Part shown: positions 1 to 8,421 of the stretch, one piece after another
Position numbering within the stretch: position 1 is the stretch's first letter
Layout of the letters: each line of letters begins with the position of its first letter
Assembly: GCF_029910095.1 (NCBI RefSeq)
Contig: NZ_CP094526.1
Coordinates: 992,001 to 1,056,000, forward strand
Reading direction: 5' to 3'
DNA length: 64,000 nt
Source of the DNA: Bradyrhizobium sp. ISRA464
GTDB lineage: Bacteria > Pseudomonadota > Alphaproteobacteria > Rhizobiales > Xanthobacteraceae
Notes under the pieces: generated by a model
What the model was told of the DNA's origin: nothing
The model's input: the letters and a program-made list of their open reading frames with translations, nothing else
The model's database searches: none
Made by a program: the position numbers and the translations under genes

Positions 1-184
1 CGCCGAGCTGCTCAAGGAGATCAACAGGAACCACACCATCATGGTGGTCGAGCACGACATGACCTTCGTCCGCGAGCTCGGCGTCAAGGTGACCTGCCTG
101 CACGAAGGCTCGGTGCTGGCGGAGGGGACCATCGACCAGGTGTCGTCGAACGAGCGGGTCGTCGAAGTGTATCTGGGGCGTTGA
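1..184 (+). CDS. urtD: Urea ABC transporter ATP-binding protein UrtD, C-terminal end (partial)
   Basis: Only the last 60 codons are in the window, read from base 2 to the TGA at 182-184. They contain the H-loop region (MVVEHDM, then FVRELG) and the closing segment that is standard for branched-chain-amino-acid/urea type ATPases (VTCLHEGSVLAEG, then SNERVVEVYLG). The next gene, urtE, starts 4 bases after the stop and the urease genes follow, so the identity as UrtD of the urea importer is inferred from context; the family itself (LivG-like ATPase) is clear. The 5' part lies outside the window. Confidence 0.85.
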   Translation, partial: AELLKEINRNHTIMVVEHDMTFVRELGVKVTCLHEGSVLAEGTIDQVSSNERVVEVYLGR

Positions 185-187
185 ACG

Positions 188-883
188 ATGCTGAAGGTCG
201 ACAACATCAACCTCTACTACGGCGCGGCGCAGGCCTTGCGCGGCGTCTCGCTCACCGCCGAGCCCGGCAAGGTGACGTGCGTGCTTGGGCGCAACGGCGT
301 CGGCAAGACCTCGCTGTTGCGCGCCATGGTCGGGCAGTATCCGATCGCCTCGGGCGCGATCAATTTCGACGGCAAGGACATCACCGCGCTGAAGCCCTAT
401 GAGCGGGCGCGGCGCGGCATCGGCTTCGTGCCGCAGGGCCGCGAGATCTTTCCGCTGCTGACCGTGGAAGAGAACCTGAGGACCGGCTTCGGTCCGCTGA
501 AGCGCGAGGACCGCAACATCCCCGACGACGTGTTCTCGCTGTTTCCGGTGCTGGAGACCATGCTCGGCCGCCGCGGCGGCGACCTCTCCGGCGGCCAGCA
601 GCAGCAACTCGCGATCGGCCGTGCGCTGGTGATGCGGCCAAAGCTTCTGCTGCTCGACGAGCCGACCGAGGGCATCCAGCCCTCGATCATCAAGGATATC
701 GGCCGCGCCATCTCCTATCTGCGCAACCTCGGCAACATCGCGATCGTGCTGGTCGAACAATATCTCGACTTTGCCTGCGAACTCGGCGACAGTTTTGCCG
801 TGATGGACCGGGGTGCGGTGAAATATGCCTGCGACCGCGCGAACCTCGATCCCGCCGAGATCAGCCGCCAGATGGCGCTGTAA
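188..883 (+). CDS. urtE: Urea ABC transporter ATP-binding subunit UrtE
   Basis: 231-residue LivF-type ATPase that would power urea uptake together with UrtD and the UrtB/UrtC permeases. Walker A is GRNGVGKT (residues 34-41), the ABC signature is LSGGQQQQ (133-140) and Walker B is LLLLDEPT (153-160); the His switch region follows near LVEQYLDF. Length is normal for the family. It begins 4 bases after urtD and its TAA stop shares a base with the ATG of ureD, so transport and urease maturation genes appear to be one transcript. The signature with four consecutive Gln after SGG is typical for UrtE. The neighbouring urease genes separate UrtE from other LivF proteins. Confidence 0.93.
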   Translation: MLKVDNINLYYGAAQALRGVSLTAEPGKVTCVLGRNGVGKTSLLRAMVGQYPIASGAINFDGKDITALKPYERARRGIGFVPQGREIFPLLTVEENLRTGFGPLKREDRNIPDDVFSLFPVLETMLGRRGGDLSGGQQQQLAIGRALVMRPKLLLLDEPTEGIQPSIIKDIGRAISYLRNLGNIAIVLVEQYLDFACELGDSFAVMDRGAVKYACDRANLDPAEISRQMAL

Positions 884-1866
884 TGCAATCTGACGCCGCA
901 ATGAGCGGCACGGGGATTAAGGGAGCGTCGGGGCGGATGCGGAGCGAGCTCGCGGGAGCGGCTTCAGCGACATTTGCGGCGAACCGCGCCCAGGGCGCGG
1001 TCAGGTTCGGCGTGCACCTCAAGGACGGCGTCACCCGGCGCGGCGACCTGCACGAGTCGGGCTCGCTGCGCGTCCGCTTCCCGTCACCGGAGGACGAGGG
1101 TCTGTCGGCCATGTTCGTCAACACCGCCGGCGGCATTGCCGGTGGCGACCGCTTCGACATCGCGATCTCGGCCGGCGAGGGCGCCCGCGTGACGCTGACC
1201 ACGGCGGCCGCCGAAAAGGTCTATCGCGCATCGGCAGCGTTTTCGAGCGAAGTGGGTACCGGTTCGCGTGAAGAAAACGCGTCCAAACAAAATGAGAGCA
1301 TGGTGCGATCCAACCGGATCGCACCATGCTCGATCGCAGCGGCGCGGCTCGACATCGCGCTGAAGGCCGACACAGGTGCGCATCTGGCCTGGCTGCCACA
1401 GGAGACCATCCTGTTCGACCGCGCCCATATTCACCGCCGCTTCGACATCGACCTAGCCGACGATGCCTCGCTCTTGCTCTGCGAGATCGTGGTGTTCGGC
1501 CGCTCCGCGATGGGCGAGACCATGCGCCATGGCGAATTTGTCGACCGCTGGCGGATGCGCCGCGGCGGCCGGCTGGTGTTTGCCGAGACGGTCCGTCTCG
1601 ACGGCGAGATCGGCGAGAAGCTCGCCAGGCCCGCGATCGCGGGTGGCGGCACGGCGATCGGCACCGCGCTGATCGTACCGGGCGATGCGGCGCTGGTCGA
1701 GCGCATCCGCGAGGCATCGGACAACTTCGGCGGCGAGGTCGGCATCTCCGCCTGGAATGGCTTTGCAATGGCGCGCTTCTGTGCCCAAGATGCCGCCCGG
1801 CTCCGCGCCGACATGATGACGGTGCTGAGCCGCGCCTCCGCCGTGCCGCTGCCGCGGCTCAACTGA
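883..1866 (+). CDS. ureD: Urease accessory protein UreD with an in-frame repeat insertion
   Basis: UreD binds the urease apoprotein and, with UreF and UreG, forms the scaffold through which nickel reaches the active site. Recognisable family segments are MFVNTAGGIAGGDRF (about residues 76-90), the stretch ending in AEKVYR, and LAWLPQETILFDRA further on. The protein has 327 residues, whereas UreD of related bacteria is usually about 270-290. The excess lies between KVYR and the LDIALKADTGA strand: roughly 36 residues encoded by a palindromic repeat (1237-1331) inserted without breaking the frame. The ATG at 883 overlaps the urtE stop; a second ATG at 901 is possible. Whether this insertion is tolerated in the folded protein cannot be read from sequence, but no stop or frameshift is present. 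Confidence 0.9.
   Translation: MQSDAAMSGTGIKGASGRMRSELAGAASATFAANRAQGAVRFGVHLKDGVTRRGDLHESGSLRVRFPSPEDEGLSAMFVNTAGGIAGGDRFDIAISAGEGARVTLTTAAAEKVYRASAAFSSEVGTGSREENASKQNESMVRSNRIAPCSIAAARLDIALKADTGAHLAWLPQETILFDRAHIHRRFDIDLADDASLLLCEIVVFGRSAMGETMRHGEFVDRWRMRRGGRLVFAETVRLDGEIGEKLARPAIAGGGTAIGTALIVPGDAALVERIREASDNFGGEVGISAWNGFAMARFCAQDAARLRADMMTVLSRASAVPLPRLN
1237..1331 (+). repeat. Palindromic repeat (family R1) inserted inside ureD
   Basis: A 95-bp element starting with GCGTTTTCGAGCGAAGTGGG and ending in a perfect 16-bp inverted repeat (1296-1311 and 1316-1331, GAGCATGGTGCGATCC with loop AACC). Its first half matches copies at 21183-21238, 21964-22012 and, in reverse orientation, 26401-26462. 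It is translated in frame within UreD as a segment containing SREENASKQ. Interruption of the UreD family pattern exactly here shows that it is an insertion. Confidence 0.9.
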
Positions 1867-1890
1867 ATTCCTGAACGACAGAGTGCTCGC

Positions 1891-2193
1891 ATGAATTTGT
1901 CTCCCCGCGAAAAGGATAAGCTCCTGGTCTCGATGGCGGCCATGGTGGCGCGCCGCCGGCTCGAGCGCGGCGTCAAGCTGAACCATCCCGAGGCGGTCGC
2001 GTTGATCACCGACTTCATCGTCGAGGGAGCCCGTGACGGGCGCACGGTCGCCGAGCTGATGCAGGCTGGCGCCAAGGTGCTGACCCGCGACCAGGTGATG
2101 GCCGGCATCCCCGAGATGATCCACGACATCCAGGTCGAGGCGACATTCCCCGACGGCACCAAGCTCGTCACCGTGCACGAGCCGATCCGATAG
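1891..2193 (+). CDS. ureA: Urease subunit gamma UreA
   Basis: The smallest structural subunit of urease (urea to ammonia and carbamate), a complete 100-residue protein as in other three-subunit bacterial ureases. Conserved segments are [10 protein letters not shown] at the start, [19 protein letters not shown] in the middle and [18 protein letters not shown] at the end. It starts 24 bases after ureD. A short palindromic repeat separates it from ureB, but both are on the same strand in the usual A-B-C order. Confidence 0.97.
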   Translation: MNLSPREKDKLLVSMAAMVARRRLERGVKLNHPEAVALITDFIVEGARDGRTVAELMQAGAKVLTRDQVMAGIPEMIHDIQVEATFPDGTKLVTVHEPIR

Positions 2194-2200
2194 GACAGCC

Positions 2201-2291
2201 GTCATTCCGGGGTGGCCGCAAGGCCGAACCGGAATCCAGCGATTGTTGATCGAGATTCCGGGTTCGATGCCGCGCATCGCCCCGGAATGAC
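2201..2291. repeat. Intergenic inverted-repeat element (family R3) between ureA and ureB
   Basis: Bounded by a perfect 12-bp inverted repeat, GTCATTCCGGGG (2201-2212) and its complement (2280-2291). The same boundary sequence flanks the element at 43601-43697, so this is a dispersed repeat, not a gene-specific structure. It lies in an operon and would be transcribed. Confidence 0.8.
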
Positions 2292-2302
2292 AGGAGAGAC
2301 AG

Positions 2303-2608
2303 ATGATCCCCGGCGAACTCTTCATCAAGGACGGCGAGATCGAGCTCAATGCTGGCCGCAAGACCGTGACGCTGTCGGTCGCCAACACCGGCGACCGGCC
2401 GATCCAGGTCGGCTCGCACTATCATTTCTTCGAGACCAATCCGGCGTTGAAATTCGACCGCAGACGCGCCCGCGGCATGCGTCTCGACATCGCCGCCGGC
2501 ACCGCGGTTCGCTTCGAGCCGGGCCAGACCCGCGACGTCCAGCTCGTGGCGCTCGCCGGCAAGCGCGTGATCTACGGCTTCCGGGCCGAGGTGAAGGGCA
2601 AGTTGTGA
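2303..2608 (+). CDS. ureB: Urease subunit beta UreB
   Basis: 101-residue structural subunit that packs with UreA and UreC in the urease heterotrimer. It opens with [16 protein letters not shown] and contains the family hallmark [19 protein letters not shown] followed by [15 protein letters not shown] and the C-terminal KRVIYGF. Length and motifs are normal. The ATG has an AGGAGA Shine-Dalgarno just inside the end of the upstream repeat. An HD-domain gene and about 200 bases separate it from ureC, which is unusual because ureB and ureC are generally adjacent. Confidence 0.97.
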   Translation: MIPGELFIKDGEIELNAGRKTVTLSVANTGDRPIQVGSHYHFFETNPALKFDRRRARGMRLDIAAGTAVRFEPGQTRDVQLVALAGKRVIYGFRAEVKGKL

Positions 2609-2636
2609 TCCGGCCGAGACCCGCGGTGATGTCGAG

Positions 2637-2730
2637 TGAGGTGAGCACGCTGGCCGGGCTCCCTCCCCCCTCATGTCCGCCGAAGCCTCGGCGAAGGCGG
2701 ATGCGGGGGAGGGCTGGGGAGAGGGGTAAG
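2637..2730. repeat. Intergenic repeat 3' of ureB (family R9)
   Basis: GAGTGAGGTGAGCACGCTG followed by a CT-rich stretch (CCCTCCCCCC) and, after a centre rich in GCCGAAGC, the complementary GGGGGAGG/GGGGAGAGGGG on the other side. A matching left half occurs at 57375-57411 after galU. Interpreted as a dispersed hairpin element; no coding potential. Confidence 0.55.
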
Positions 2731-2816
2731 CCCCGAGCGCCGACCGAAGAGATTCGGCAATCTGGTGCAAAGTGGATTTGCAACGTGCGCTCCTGCCGAG
2801 GAGCACTGTAGCCGTC

Positions 2817-3371
2817 ATGCTCCCCGCGATCCGCCTGATCTCCGAAGCCGCCGAGTTCGCTGCGCGCCGTCACAACGGGATGGCGCGCAAGGGGCGGGGG
2901 AGCGAGCCCTATATCAACCATCTCGCCGAGGTCGCGAACCTGCTCGCCGCCGTCACAGATGGCACCGATGCCGAGCTGGTGGCGGCCGGCTGGCTGCACG
3001 ACACCATCGAGGACGCCGGGACCACGCGCGAGGAGCTTGCGCGTGAATTCAGCGAGCGCGTCGCCTCGCTGGTCGTCGAGTGCACCGACGACATGAGCCT
3101 GCCGAAGGCCGTGCGTCGGCAAAGGCAGATCGAGGATACCCCGCACAAATCACCCGCCGCCAAGCTGATCAAGGCTGCCGACAAGGTCAGCAATATCGGC
3201 GCTCGGATCGTGCCGCATCCAAGCAAGGACGAGCGTGACGACCTCGCCGATTATGCAGCCTGGGCCGAGAAGGTGGTCGCAGGTTGCCGGGGAATCAATC
3301 CGCGGCTTGACCGCATTTTCGACGACACCATTGCGCGCGCGAGGGCTGCGCTGGCTGAAGCAGGGGGCTGA
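2817..3371 (+). CDS. HD-domain phosphohydrolase of the RelA/SpoT-hydrolase (MESH1-like) type
   Basis: About 184 residues. The family pattern of small (p)ppGpp hydrolases/MESH1 is visible: a His-containing helix with [13 protein letters not shown], then [12 protein letters not shown], the metal-binding WLHDTIED, and [17 protein letters not shown]. These supply the H...HD...D metal ligands of the HD superfamily. In SpoT and MESH1 this fold removes the 3' pyrophosphate of (p)ppGpp or acts on NADPH; the substrate here is unknown. An ATG at 2817 gives the best start ([16 protein letters not shown]); a start at 2772 would add 15 residues without similarity to the fold. It is followed one base later by ureC, so it is co-transcribed with urease, an unusual position. 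Confidence 0.8.
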   Translation: MLPAIRLISEAAEFAARRHNGMARKGRGSEPYINHLAEVANLLAAVTDGTDAELVAAGWLHDTIEDAGTTREELAREFSERVASLVVECTDDMSLPKAVRRQRQIEDTPHKSPAAKLIKAADKVSNIGARIVPHPSKDERDDLADYAAWAEKVVAGCRGINPRLDRIFDDTIARARAALAEAGG

Positions 3372-3372
3372 C

Positions 3373-5088
<1,716 letters not shown>

Positions 5089-5137
5089 AACCCCTCCCGG
5101 TATCTGAAACCAGAAGAGAAAACCGGGAGGAATTTCC

Positions 5138-5437
5138 GTGATTTACGTCGTTGCCACGCTGACCATCAAGCCCGAGACCCGCGCCGAATTCATCGCCGCG
5201 GCAACGGCCTGCATCAAGGAGACCCGCAAGGAGCCCGGCAACATCGCCTACGACCTGCACGAGAGCGTCACCGACCAAAGCAAGATGGTGTTCGTCGAGC
5301 AGTGGGAAAACGCCGAGGCGCTGGTGCCGCATCGCACCGCCGAGCACATGAAGACGTTCGGCCGGGTCGCGGTGAAATGCATGGCCGCCCCGCCGAGGAT
5401 CGAGGTGATCACCCCGGAGAAGGTTGACGTCCGCTAG
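5138..5437 (+). CDS. Putative quinol monooxygenase, ABM-fold (copy 1)
   Basis: 99-residue single ferredoxin-like ABM (antibiotic biosynthesis monooxygenase, YgiN-like) domain. The family pattern is seen as IKPETRAEF, then KEPGNIAYDLHESV, VFVEQWENAEAL and H....HM near residues 65-71. Such proteins are small cytoplasmic dimers, some oxidising quinols without cofactor; the substrate here is unknown. It has a GGGAGGA ribosome site 6-8 bases before the ATG and lies 49 bases after ureC. The next gene is a same-length paralogue, about 45% identical when aligned by eye without gaps. Their place between ureC and ureE is unexplained. Confidence 0.82.
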   Translation: MIYVVATLTIKPETRAEFIAAATACIKETRKEPGNIAYDLHESVTDQSKMVFVEQWENAEALVPHRTAEHMKTFGRVAVKCMAAPPRIEVITPEKVDVR

Positions 5438-5461
5438 CCAAGAAGAACAAGGAGCCAATCC

Positions 5462-5761
5462 ATGATCTACGTCATTGCCACCACGCCGATGAAGCCGGAG
5501 AGCCGCGAGGACTTCATCAAGGGGCACAAGGCCTGCACGGTCGAGACCCGCAAGGAGAAGGGCTGCATCGCCTATGACGGCCATGTCAGCGTCAACGATC
5601 CCAACCTCTATGTGGTGGTGGAGCGTTGGGAGAGTCGCGAAGATCTCAATGCGCATGCCCGCGCGCCGCACATGAAGGTGTGGCGGGAATATTCGTCGCA
5701 AATGAAGACCGGACCGACGGTGATCGAGATCATCAGCGACGGCAAGGTCGAGAAGATCTAA
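5462..5761 (+). CDS. Putative quinol monooxygenase, ABM-fold (copy 2)
   Basis: 99 residues, tandem paralogue of the preceding gene: MIYVIAT, KPESREDF, ETRKEKGCIAYDGHVSV, VVVERWESREDL and HMKVW align position by position. Starts 24 bases after copy 1 with an AAGGAG ribosome site, so the pair arose by duplication and is co-transcribed. Conserved ABM-fold residues remain in both copies. The reaction is not known and no link to urea metabolism can be derived from the sequence. Confidence 0.82.
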   Translation: MIYVIATTPMKPESREDFIKGHKACTVETRKEKGCIAYDGHVSVNDPNLYVVVERWESREDLNAHARAPHMKVWREYSSQMKTGPTVIEIISDGKVEKI

Positions 5762-5779
5762 TGTGTACCTGTTTGGTGG

Positions 5780-5871
5780 CCTCATGGTTCGAGACGCGCG
5801 GCGGCGCCGCGCTCCTCACCATGAGGGTTTGAGACCTCATCCTGAGGAGGCGCGAAGCGCCGTCGAAGGAT
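5780..5871. repeat. Intergenic repeat upstream of ureE (family R7)
   Basis: Contains the inverted repeat CCTCATGGT (5780-5788) / ACCATGAGG (5818-5826) and then a second part beginning CCTCATCCTGAGGAG and ending CGTCGAAGGATGA. A related stretch (TGCTTCGAGACGCGCG...CAGGATGA) appears near 60410. I recall this as a common Bradyrhizobium intergenic sequence; that is memory, not a search. Confidence 0.65.
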
Positions 5872-5908
5872 GAAGCCACCGAACGCCGGGATATCGAGGC
5901 AGACAAGC

Positions 5909-6553
5909 ATGATCCGCGCGACCAAGGTTCTGGGACAGCACCGCTGGAAGGATACGCCGGCCGACACCGTCGTGCTCGATTTCGACGACCGGCACCGGCG
6001 GCGGATGGCGATGACCGGGACGCGCGGGCTTGAGTTCCTGCTCGATCTCGAGAACGCCGTCGCATTGCGCGGCGGCGATGCGCTGGTGCTGGAGGACGGC
6101 CGCCTCATCGAGGTGGTCGCCGCTCCGGAGCCGCTGGTGGAAATCCGCGGCAGCGATCCGCATCATCTGATCCGGGTCGCCTGGCATCTCGGCAACCGTC
6201 ATCTGCCGACGCAGATCATGCCGAAGGGCCTGCGCATCCGCCGCGATCACGTGATCGAGGCGATGGTGAAGGGGCTCGGCGCCCGCGTCATCGAGATCGA
6301 AGCGCCGTTCGATCCCGAGGGCGGTGCCTATGCAGAGCATGCGCATGCCGAAGAGCCGCACGCACATGGCCATGCCGGGCACGATCACACCCACGGCCAT
6401 GCGCACGATCATGGTCATGAACACCATCATGATCACGGCCATCATCACCACGGTGATGGTCATCTCCATGGTCATGATCATCAGCACGACGCGCATTGCG
6501 GTCACGACCATCATCACCATCAAGACCACTCCCATGCTCATGACCACAAATGA
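5909..6553 (+). CDS. ureE: Urease accessory protein UreE, nickel chaperone with long His-rich tail
   Basis: 214 residues. Residues 1-about 140 form the UreE core ([11 protein letters not shown] start, [31 protein letters not shown] with the conserved nickel-binding His region HLGNRH). The last 70 or so residues are a metal-binding tail with about 35 histidines alternating with Asp and Gly. UreE delivers Ni(II) to the UreDFG complex; tails this rich suggest additional nickel storage. The start at 5909 is preferred because the protein then begins with the family N-terminus; an in-frame codon at 5870 lies in the upstream repeat. The 3' end overlaps ureF by 14 bases. Confidence 0.95.
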   Translation: MIRATKVLGQHRWKDTPADTVVLDFDDRHRRRMAMTGTRGLEFLLDLENAVALRGGDALVLEDGRLIEVVAAPEPLVEIRGSDPHHLIRVAWHLGNRHLPTQIMPKGLRIRRDHVIEAMVKGLGARVIEIEAPFDPEGGAYAEHAHAEEPHAHGHAGHDHTHGHAHDHGHEHHHDHGHHHHGDGHLHGHDHQHDAHCGHDHHHHQDHSHAHDHK

Positions 6554-7271
6554 GCCGGATCGCGCCGCTGTCGGCGACGGGATGACGGAAGGTGAGGCGA
6601 GGGCGCTGTACCGGCTGATGACCTGGCTGTCGCCGTCGTTCCCGGTCGGCGCGTTCTCCTATTCCAGCGGCATCGAATGGGCGGTGGAGGCCGGCGATAT
6701 CACCGATGCCGGATCACTCCGCGGCTGGCTGGCCGCGATCCTGACCGACGGCAGCGGATTTTGCGACGGCGTCTTGCTGGCGCAGAGCCATCGCGCGGTG
6801 TCCGACCAGGATCATGCCGCTTTGAGCGAGATCGCCGAGCTTGCCGCCGCGCTCGTGCCGTCGCGCGAACGGCAGCTCGAGACCACGACGCAGGGGCGCG
6901 CCTTCATCGACATTGCGCAGGCCGCCTGGAATTCGCCCGGCCTCGACACGATCATTGCGGCCTGCGGCGGCCCGATCGTCTATCCGGTCGCCGTCGGCCT
7001 CGTCAGTGCGGCACACGGCATCCCGCTCGCGCCGTCGCTGCACGCCTTCCTCCACGCCGTGGTGTCGAACTGGATTTCCGCAGGCAGCCGGCTGATCCCG
7101 CTCGGGCAAACCGACAGCCAGCGCGTGCTGGCCGATCTCGAGCCCGATGTCGCCGCGACCGCGCGCCGCGCCGAAGGAGCATCGCTCGACGATCTCGGCA
7201 GCGCGACTTTCCGCGCCGACATCGCGAGCTTGCGGCACGAGACGCAATATACGAGGCTGTTCCGGTCATGA
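6540..7271 (+). CDS. ureF: Urease accessory protein UreF
   Basis: 243 residues from the ATG at 6540, which overlaps the end of ureE and is the second of two closely spaced ATGs (6534 and 6540); another is at 6582. All-helical UreF pattern is clear: [22 protein letters not shown], then the helix after [29 protein letters not shown], and the C-terminal [20 protein letters not shown]. UreF acts with UreD as a GTPase-effector of UreG during nickel insertion. A 195-base repeat-containing spacer separates it from ureG. Confidence 0.95.
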   Translation: MTTNEPDRAAVGDGMTEGEARALYRLMTWLSPSFPVGAFSYSSGIEWAVEAGDITDAGSLRGWLAAILTDGSGFCDGVLLAQSHRAVSDQDHAALSEIAELAAALVPSRERQLETTTQGRAFIDIAQAAWNSPGLDTIIAACGGPIVYPVAVGLVSAAHGIPLAPSLHAFLHAVVSNWISAGSRLIPLGQTDSQRVLADLEPDVAATARRAEGASLDDLGSATFRADIASLRHETQYTRLFRS

Positions 7272-7310
7272 TGCGCGATCGAGCGATGATGCTGGCGCAG
7301 CGTCCTCAGC

Positions 7311-7452
7311 CGTCGTCCCGGCCTAGTGCGCAATTGCGCACGGGACCGGGGCCCATAACCACAGGCTCTTGTGGTTATCCAGGGCTGGGGCCCCAGCGCG
7401 CTGCCGCAATGAGGTTTGGTGGTAATGGTTCCCGGCCTTCGCCGGGACGACG
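7311..7452. repeat. Nested palindromic element between ureF and ureG (family R5)
   Basis: Outer inverted repeat CGTCGTCCCGGC (7311-7322) / GCCGGGACGACG (7441-7452). Inside are a perfect 16-bp palindrome GTGCGCAATTGCGCAC (7326-7341), an arm pair ATAACCACA/TGTGGTTAT and GGGGCC-type arms. Likely a dispersed intergenic repeat that folds strongly in RNA; it lies in the urease transcript before ureG. Confidence 0.75.
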
Positions 7453-7466
7453 ATGGATGGTGTGAC

Positions 7467-8114
7467 ATGCCCACTTCCCACGGTCCGTTGCGGGTCGGCG
7501 TCGGTGGCCCGGTCGGCTCCGGCAAGACCGCACTGATGGATCTGCTCTGCAAGGCGATGCGCGAGCGCTACGACATCGCGGCGATCACCAACGACATCTA
7601 CACCAAGTGGGATGCCGAGTTTCTGGTGCGCTCGGGCTCGCTGACGTCGGATCGTATCGCGGGTGTCGAGACCGGCGGCTGCCCGCATACCGCGATCCGC
7701 GAGGACGCCTCGATGAACCTGGCCGCCGTCGCCGACATGCGGGCCAAGTTTCCCAACCTCGATCTGATCCTGATCGAATCCGGCGGCGATAACCTTGCCG
7801 CGACGTTCTCGCCGGAATTGGCCGACCTGACGATCTATGTCATCGACGTCGCCGCGGGCGACAAGATTCCCTCCAAGGGCGGCCCCGGGATCACCCGGTC
7901 CGACCTGCTGGTGATCAACAAGATCGACCTCGCCCCCTATGTCGGCGCGTCGCTGGAGAAGATGGATACCGACGCCAGGCGGATGCGCGGCGAGCGGCCC
8001 TTCGTGATGACCAACCTGAAGAAGAGCGACGGCCTCGACCGCATCGTCAGCTTCATCGAGACCAAGGGCGGCCTTCGGTCGCAGGCTCCAGGCAAGGCCG
8101 CCGAGGCAGGCTAG
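7467..8114 (+). CDS. ureG: Urease accessory GTPase UreG
   Basis: 215-residue SIMIBI-class GTPase that couples GTP hydrolysis to nickel insertion into urease. Residues 14-21 are the P-loop GPVGSGKT, residues 72-74 the nickel-binding Cys-Pro-His motif in [11 protein letters not shown], then [11 protein letters not shown] (Walker B region) and the guanine-specificity motif NKIDL. Start at 7467 gives the usual [12 protein letters not shown]-terminus; the in-frame codon at 7416 is inside the repeat. Last gene of the urease cluster here. Confidence 0.97.
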   Translation: MPTSHGPLRVGVGGPVGSGKTALMDLLCKAMRERYDIAAITNDIYTKWDAEFLVRSGSLTSDRIAGVETGGCPHTAIREDASMNLAAVADMRAKFPNLDLILIESGGDNLAATFSPELADLTIYVIDVAAGDKIPSKGGPGITRSDLLVINKIDLAPYVGASLEKMDTDARRMRGERPFVMTNLKKSDGLDRIVSFIETKGGLRSQAPGKAAEAG

Positions 8115-8421
8115 CGCGTTAATCATTGTGGCACCGCCCGGCTCTCCCCCGTCATCCCCGCGGCAACGTGACGTTGCCGCGGGAGGTGCGCCGCAAAAAA
8201 GCTGCGCAATCGCCGGAACAATTTCCCAGTTCACCGATTAGCATGCTCTAGCGTCGCCTCAGATCAGCCAGGTGCCGTGGGCGTTAATGTTGCCGAGCAG
8301 CTCTTGTTGCGTACCGATGATCGCTATTCCATATTCCGCTGCGGTTGGCGTTCATCACACCTTGATTTGTTGCCGCCCCGCAGATCTCAGATGAATTCCA
8401 TCCGCTTTTGCCACCCCCTGA
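8115..8421. other. Intergenic region after ureG with a long palindrome
   Basis: About 307 bases without a supported gene. It holds a perfect palindrome with 13-bp arms (8157-8169 and 8171-8183, CCCGCGGCAACGT and its complement around one base). No T-run follows, so it is a weak terminator candidate and may be the end of another dispersed repeat. GGAAC at 8216 followed at 16 bases by GATT is a poor EcfG match. Nothing else recognised. Confidence 0.6.

Noticed and set aside
6330..6550. Repetitive CAT/CAC-rich DNA near the ureE end as a possible CRISPR or satellite repeat
   Set aside because: The repetition is explained by the His-rich UreE tail in frame; no spacer-repeat regularity.
8216..8241. 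GGAAC with a downstream GATT as an EcfG promoter for the sensor kinase
   Set aside because: Two mismatches in the -10 element and about 180 bases from the start codon.
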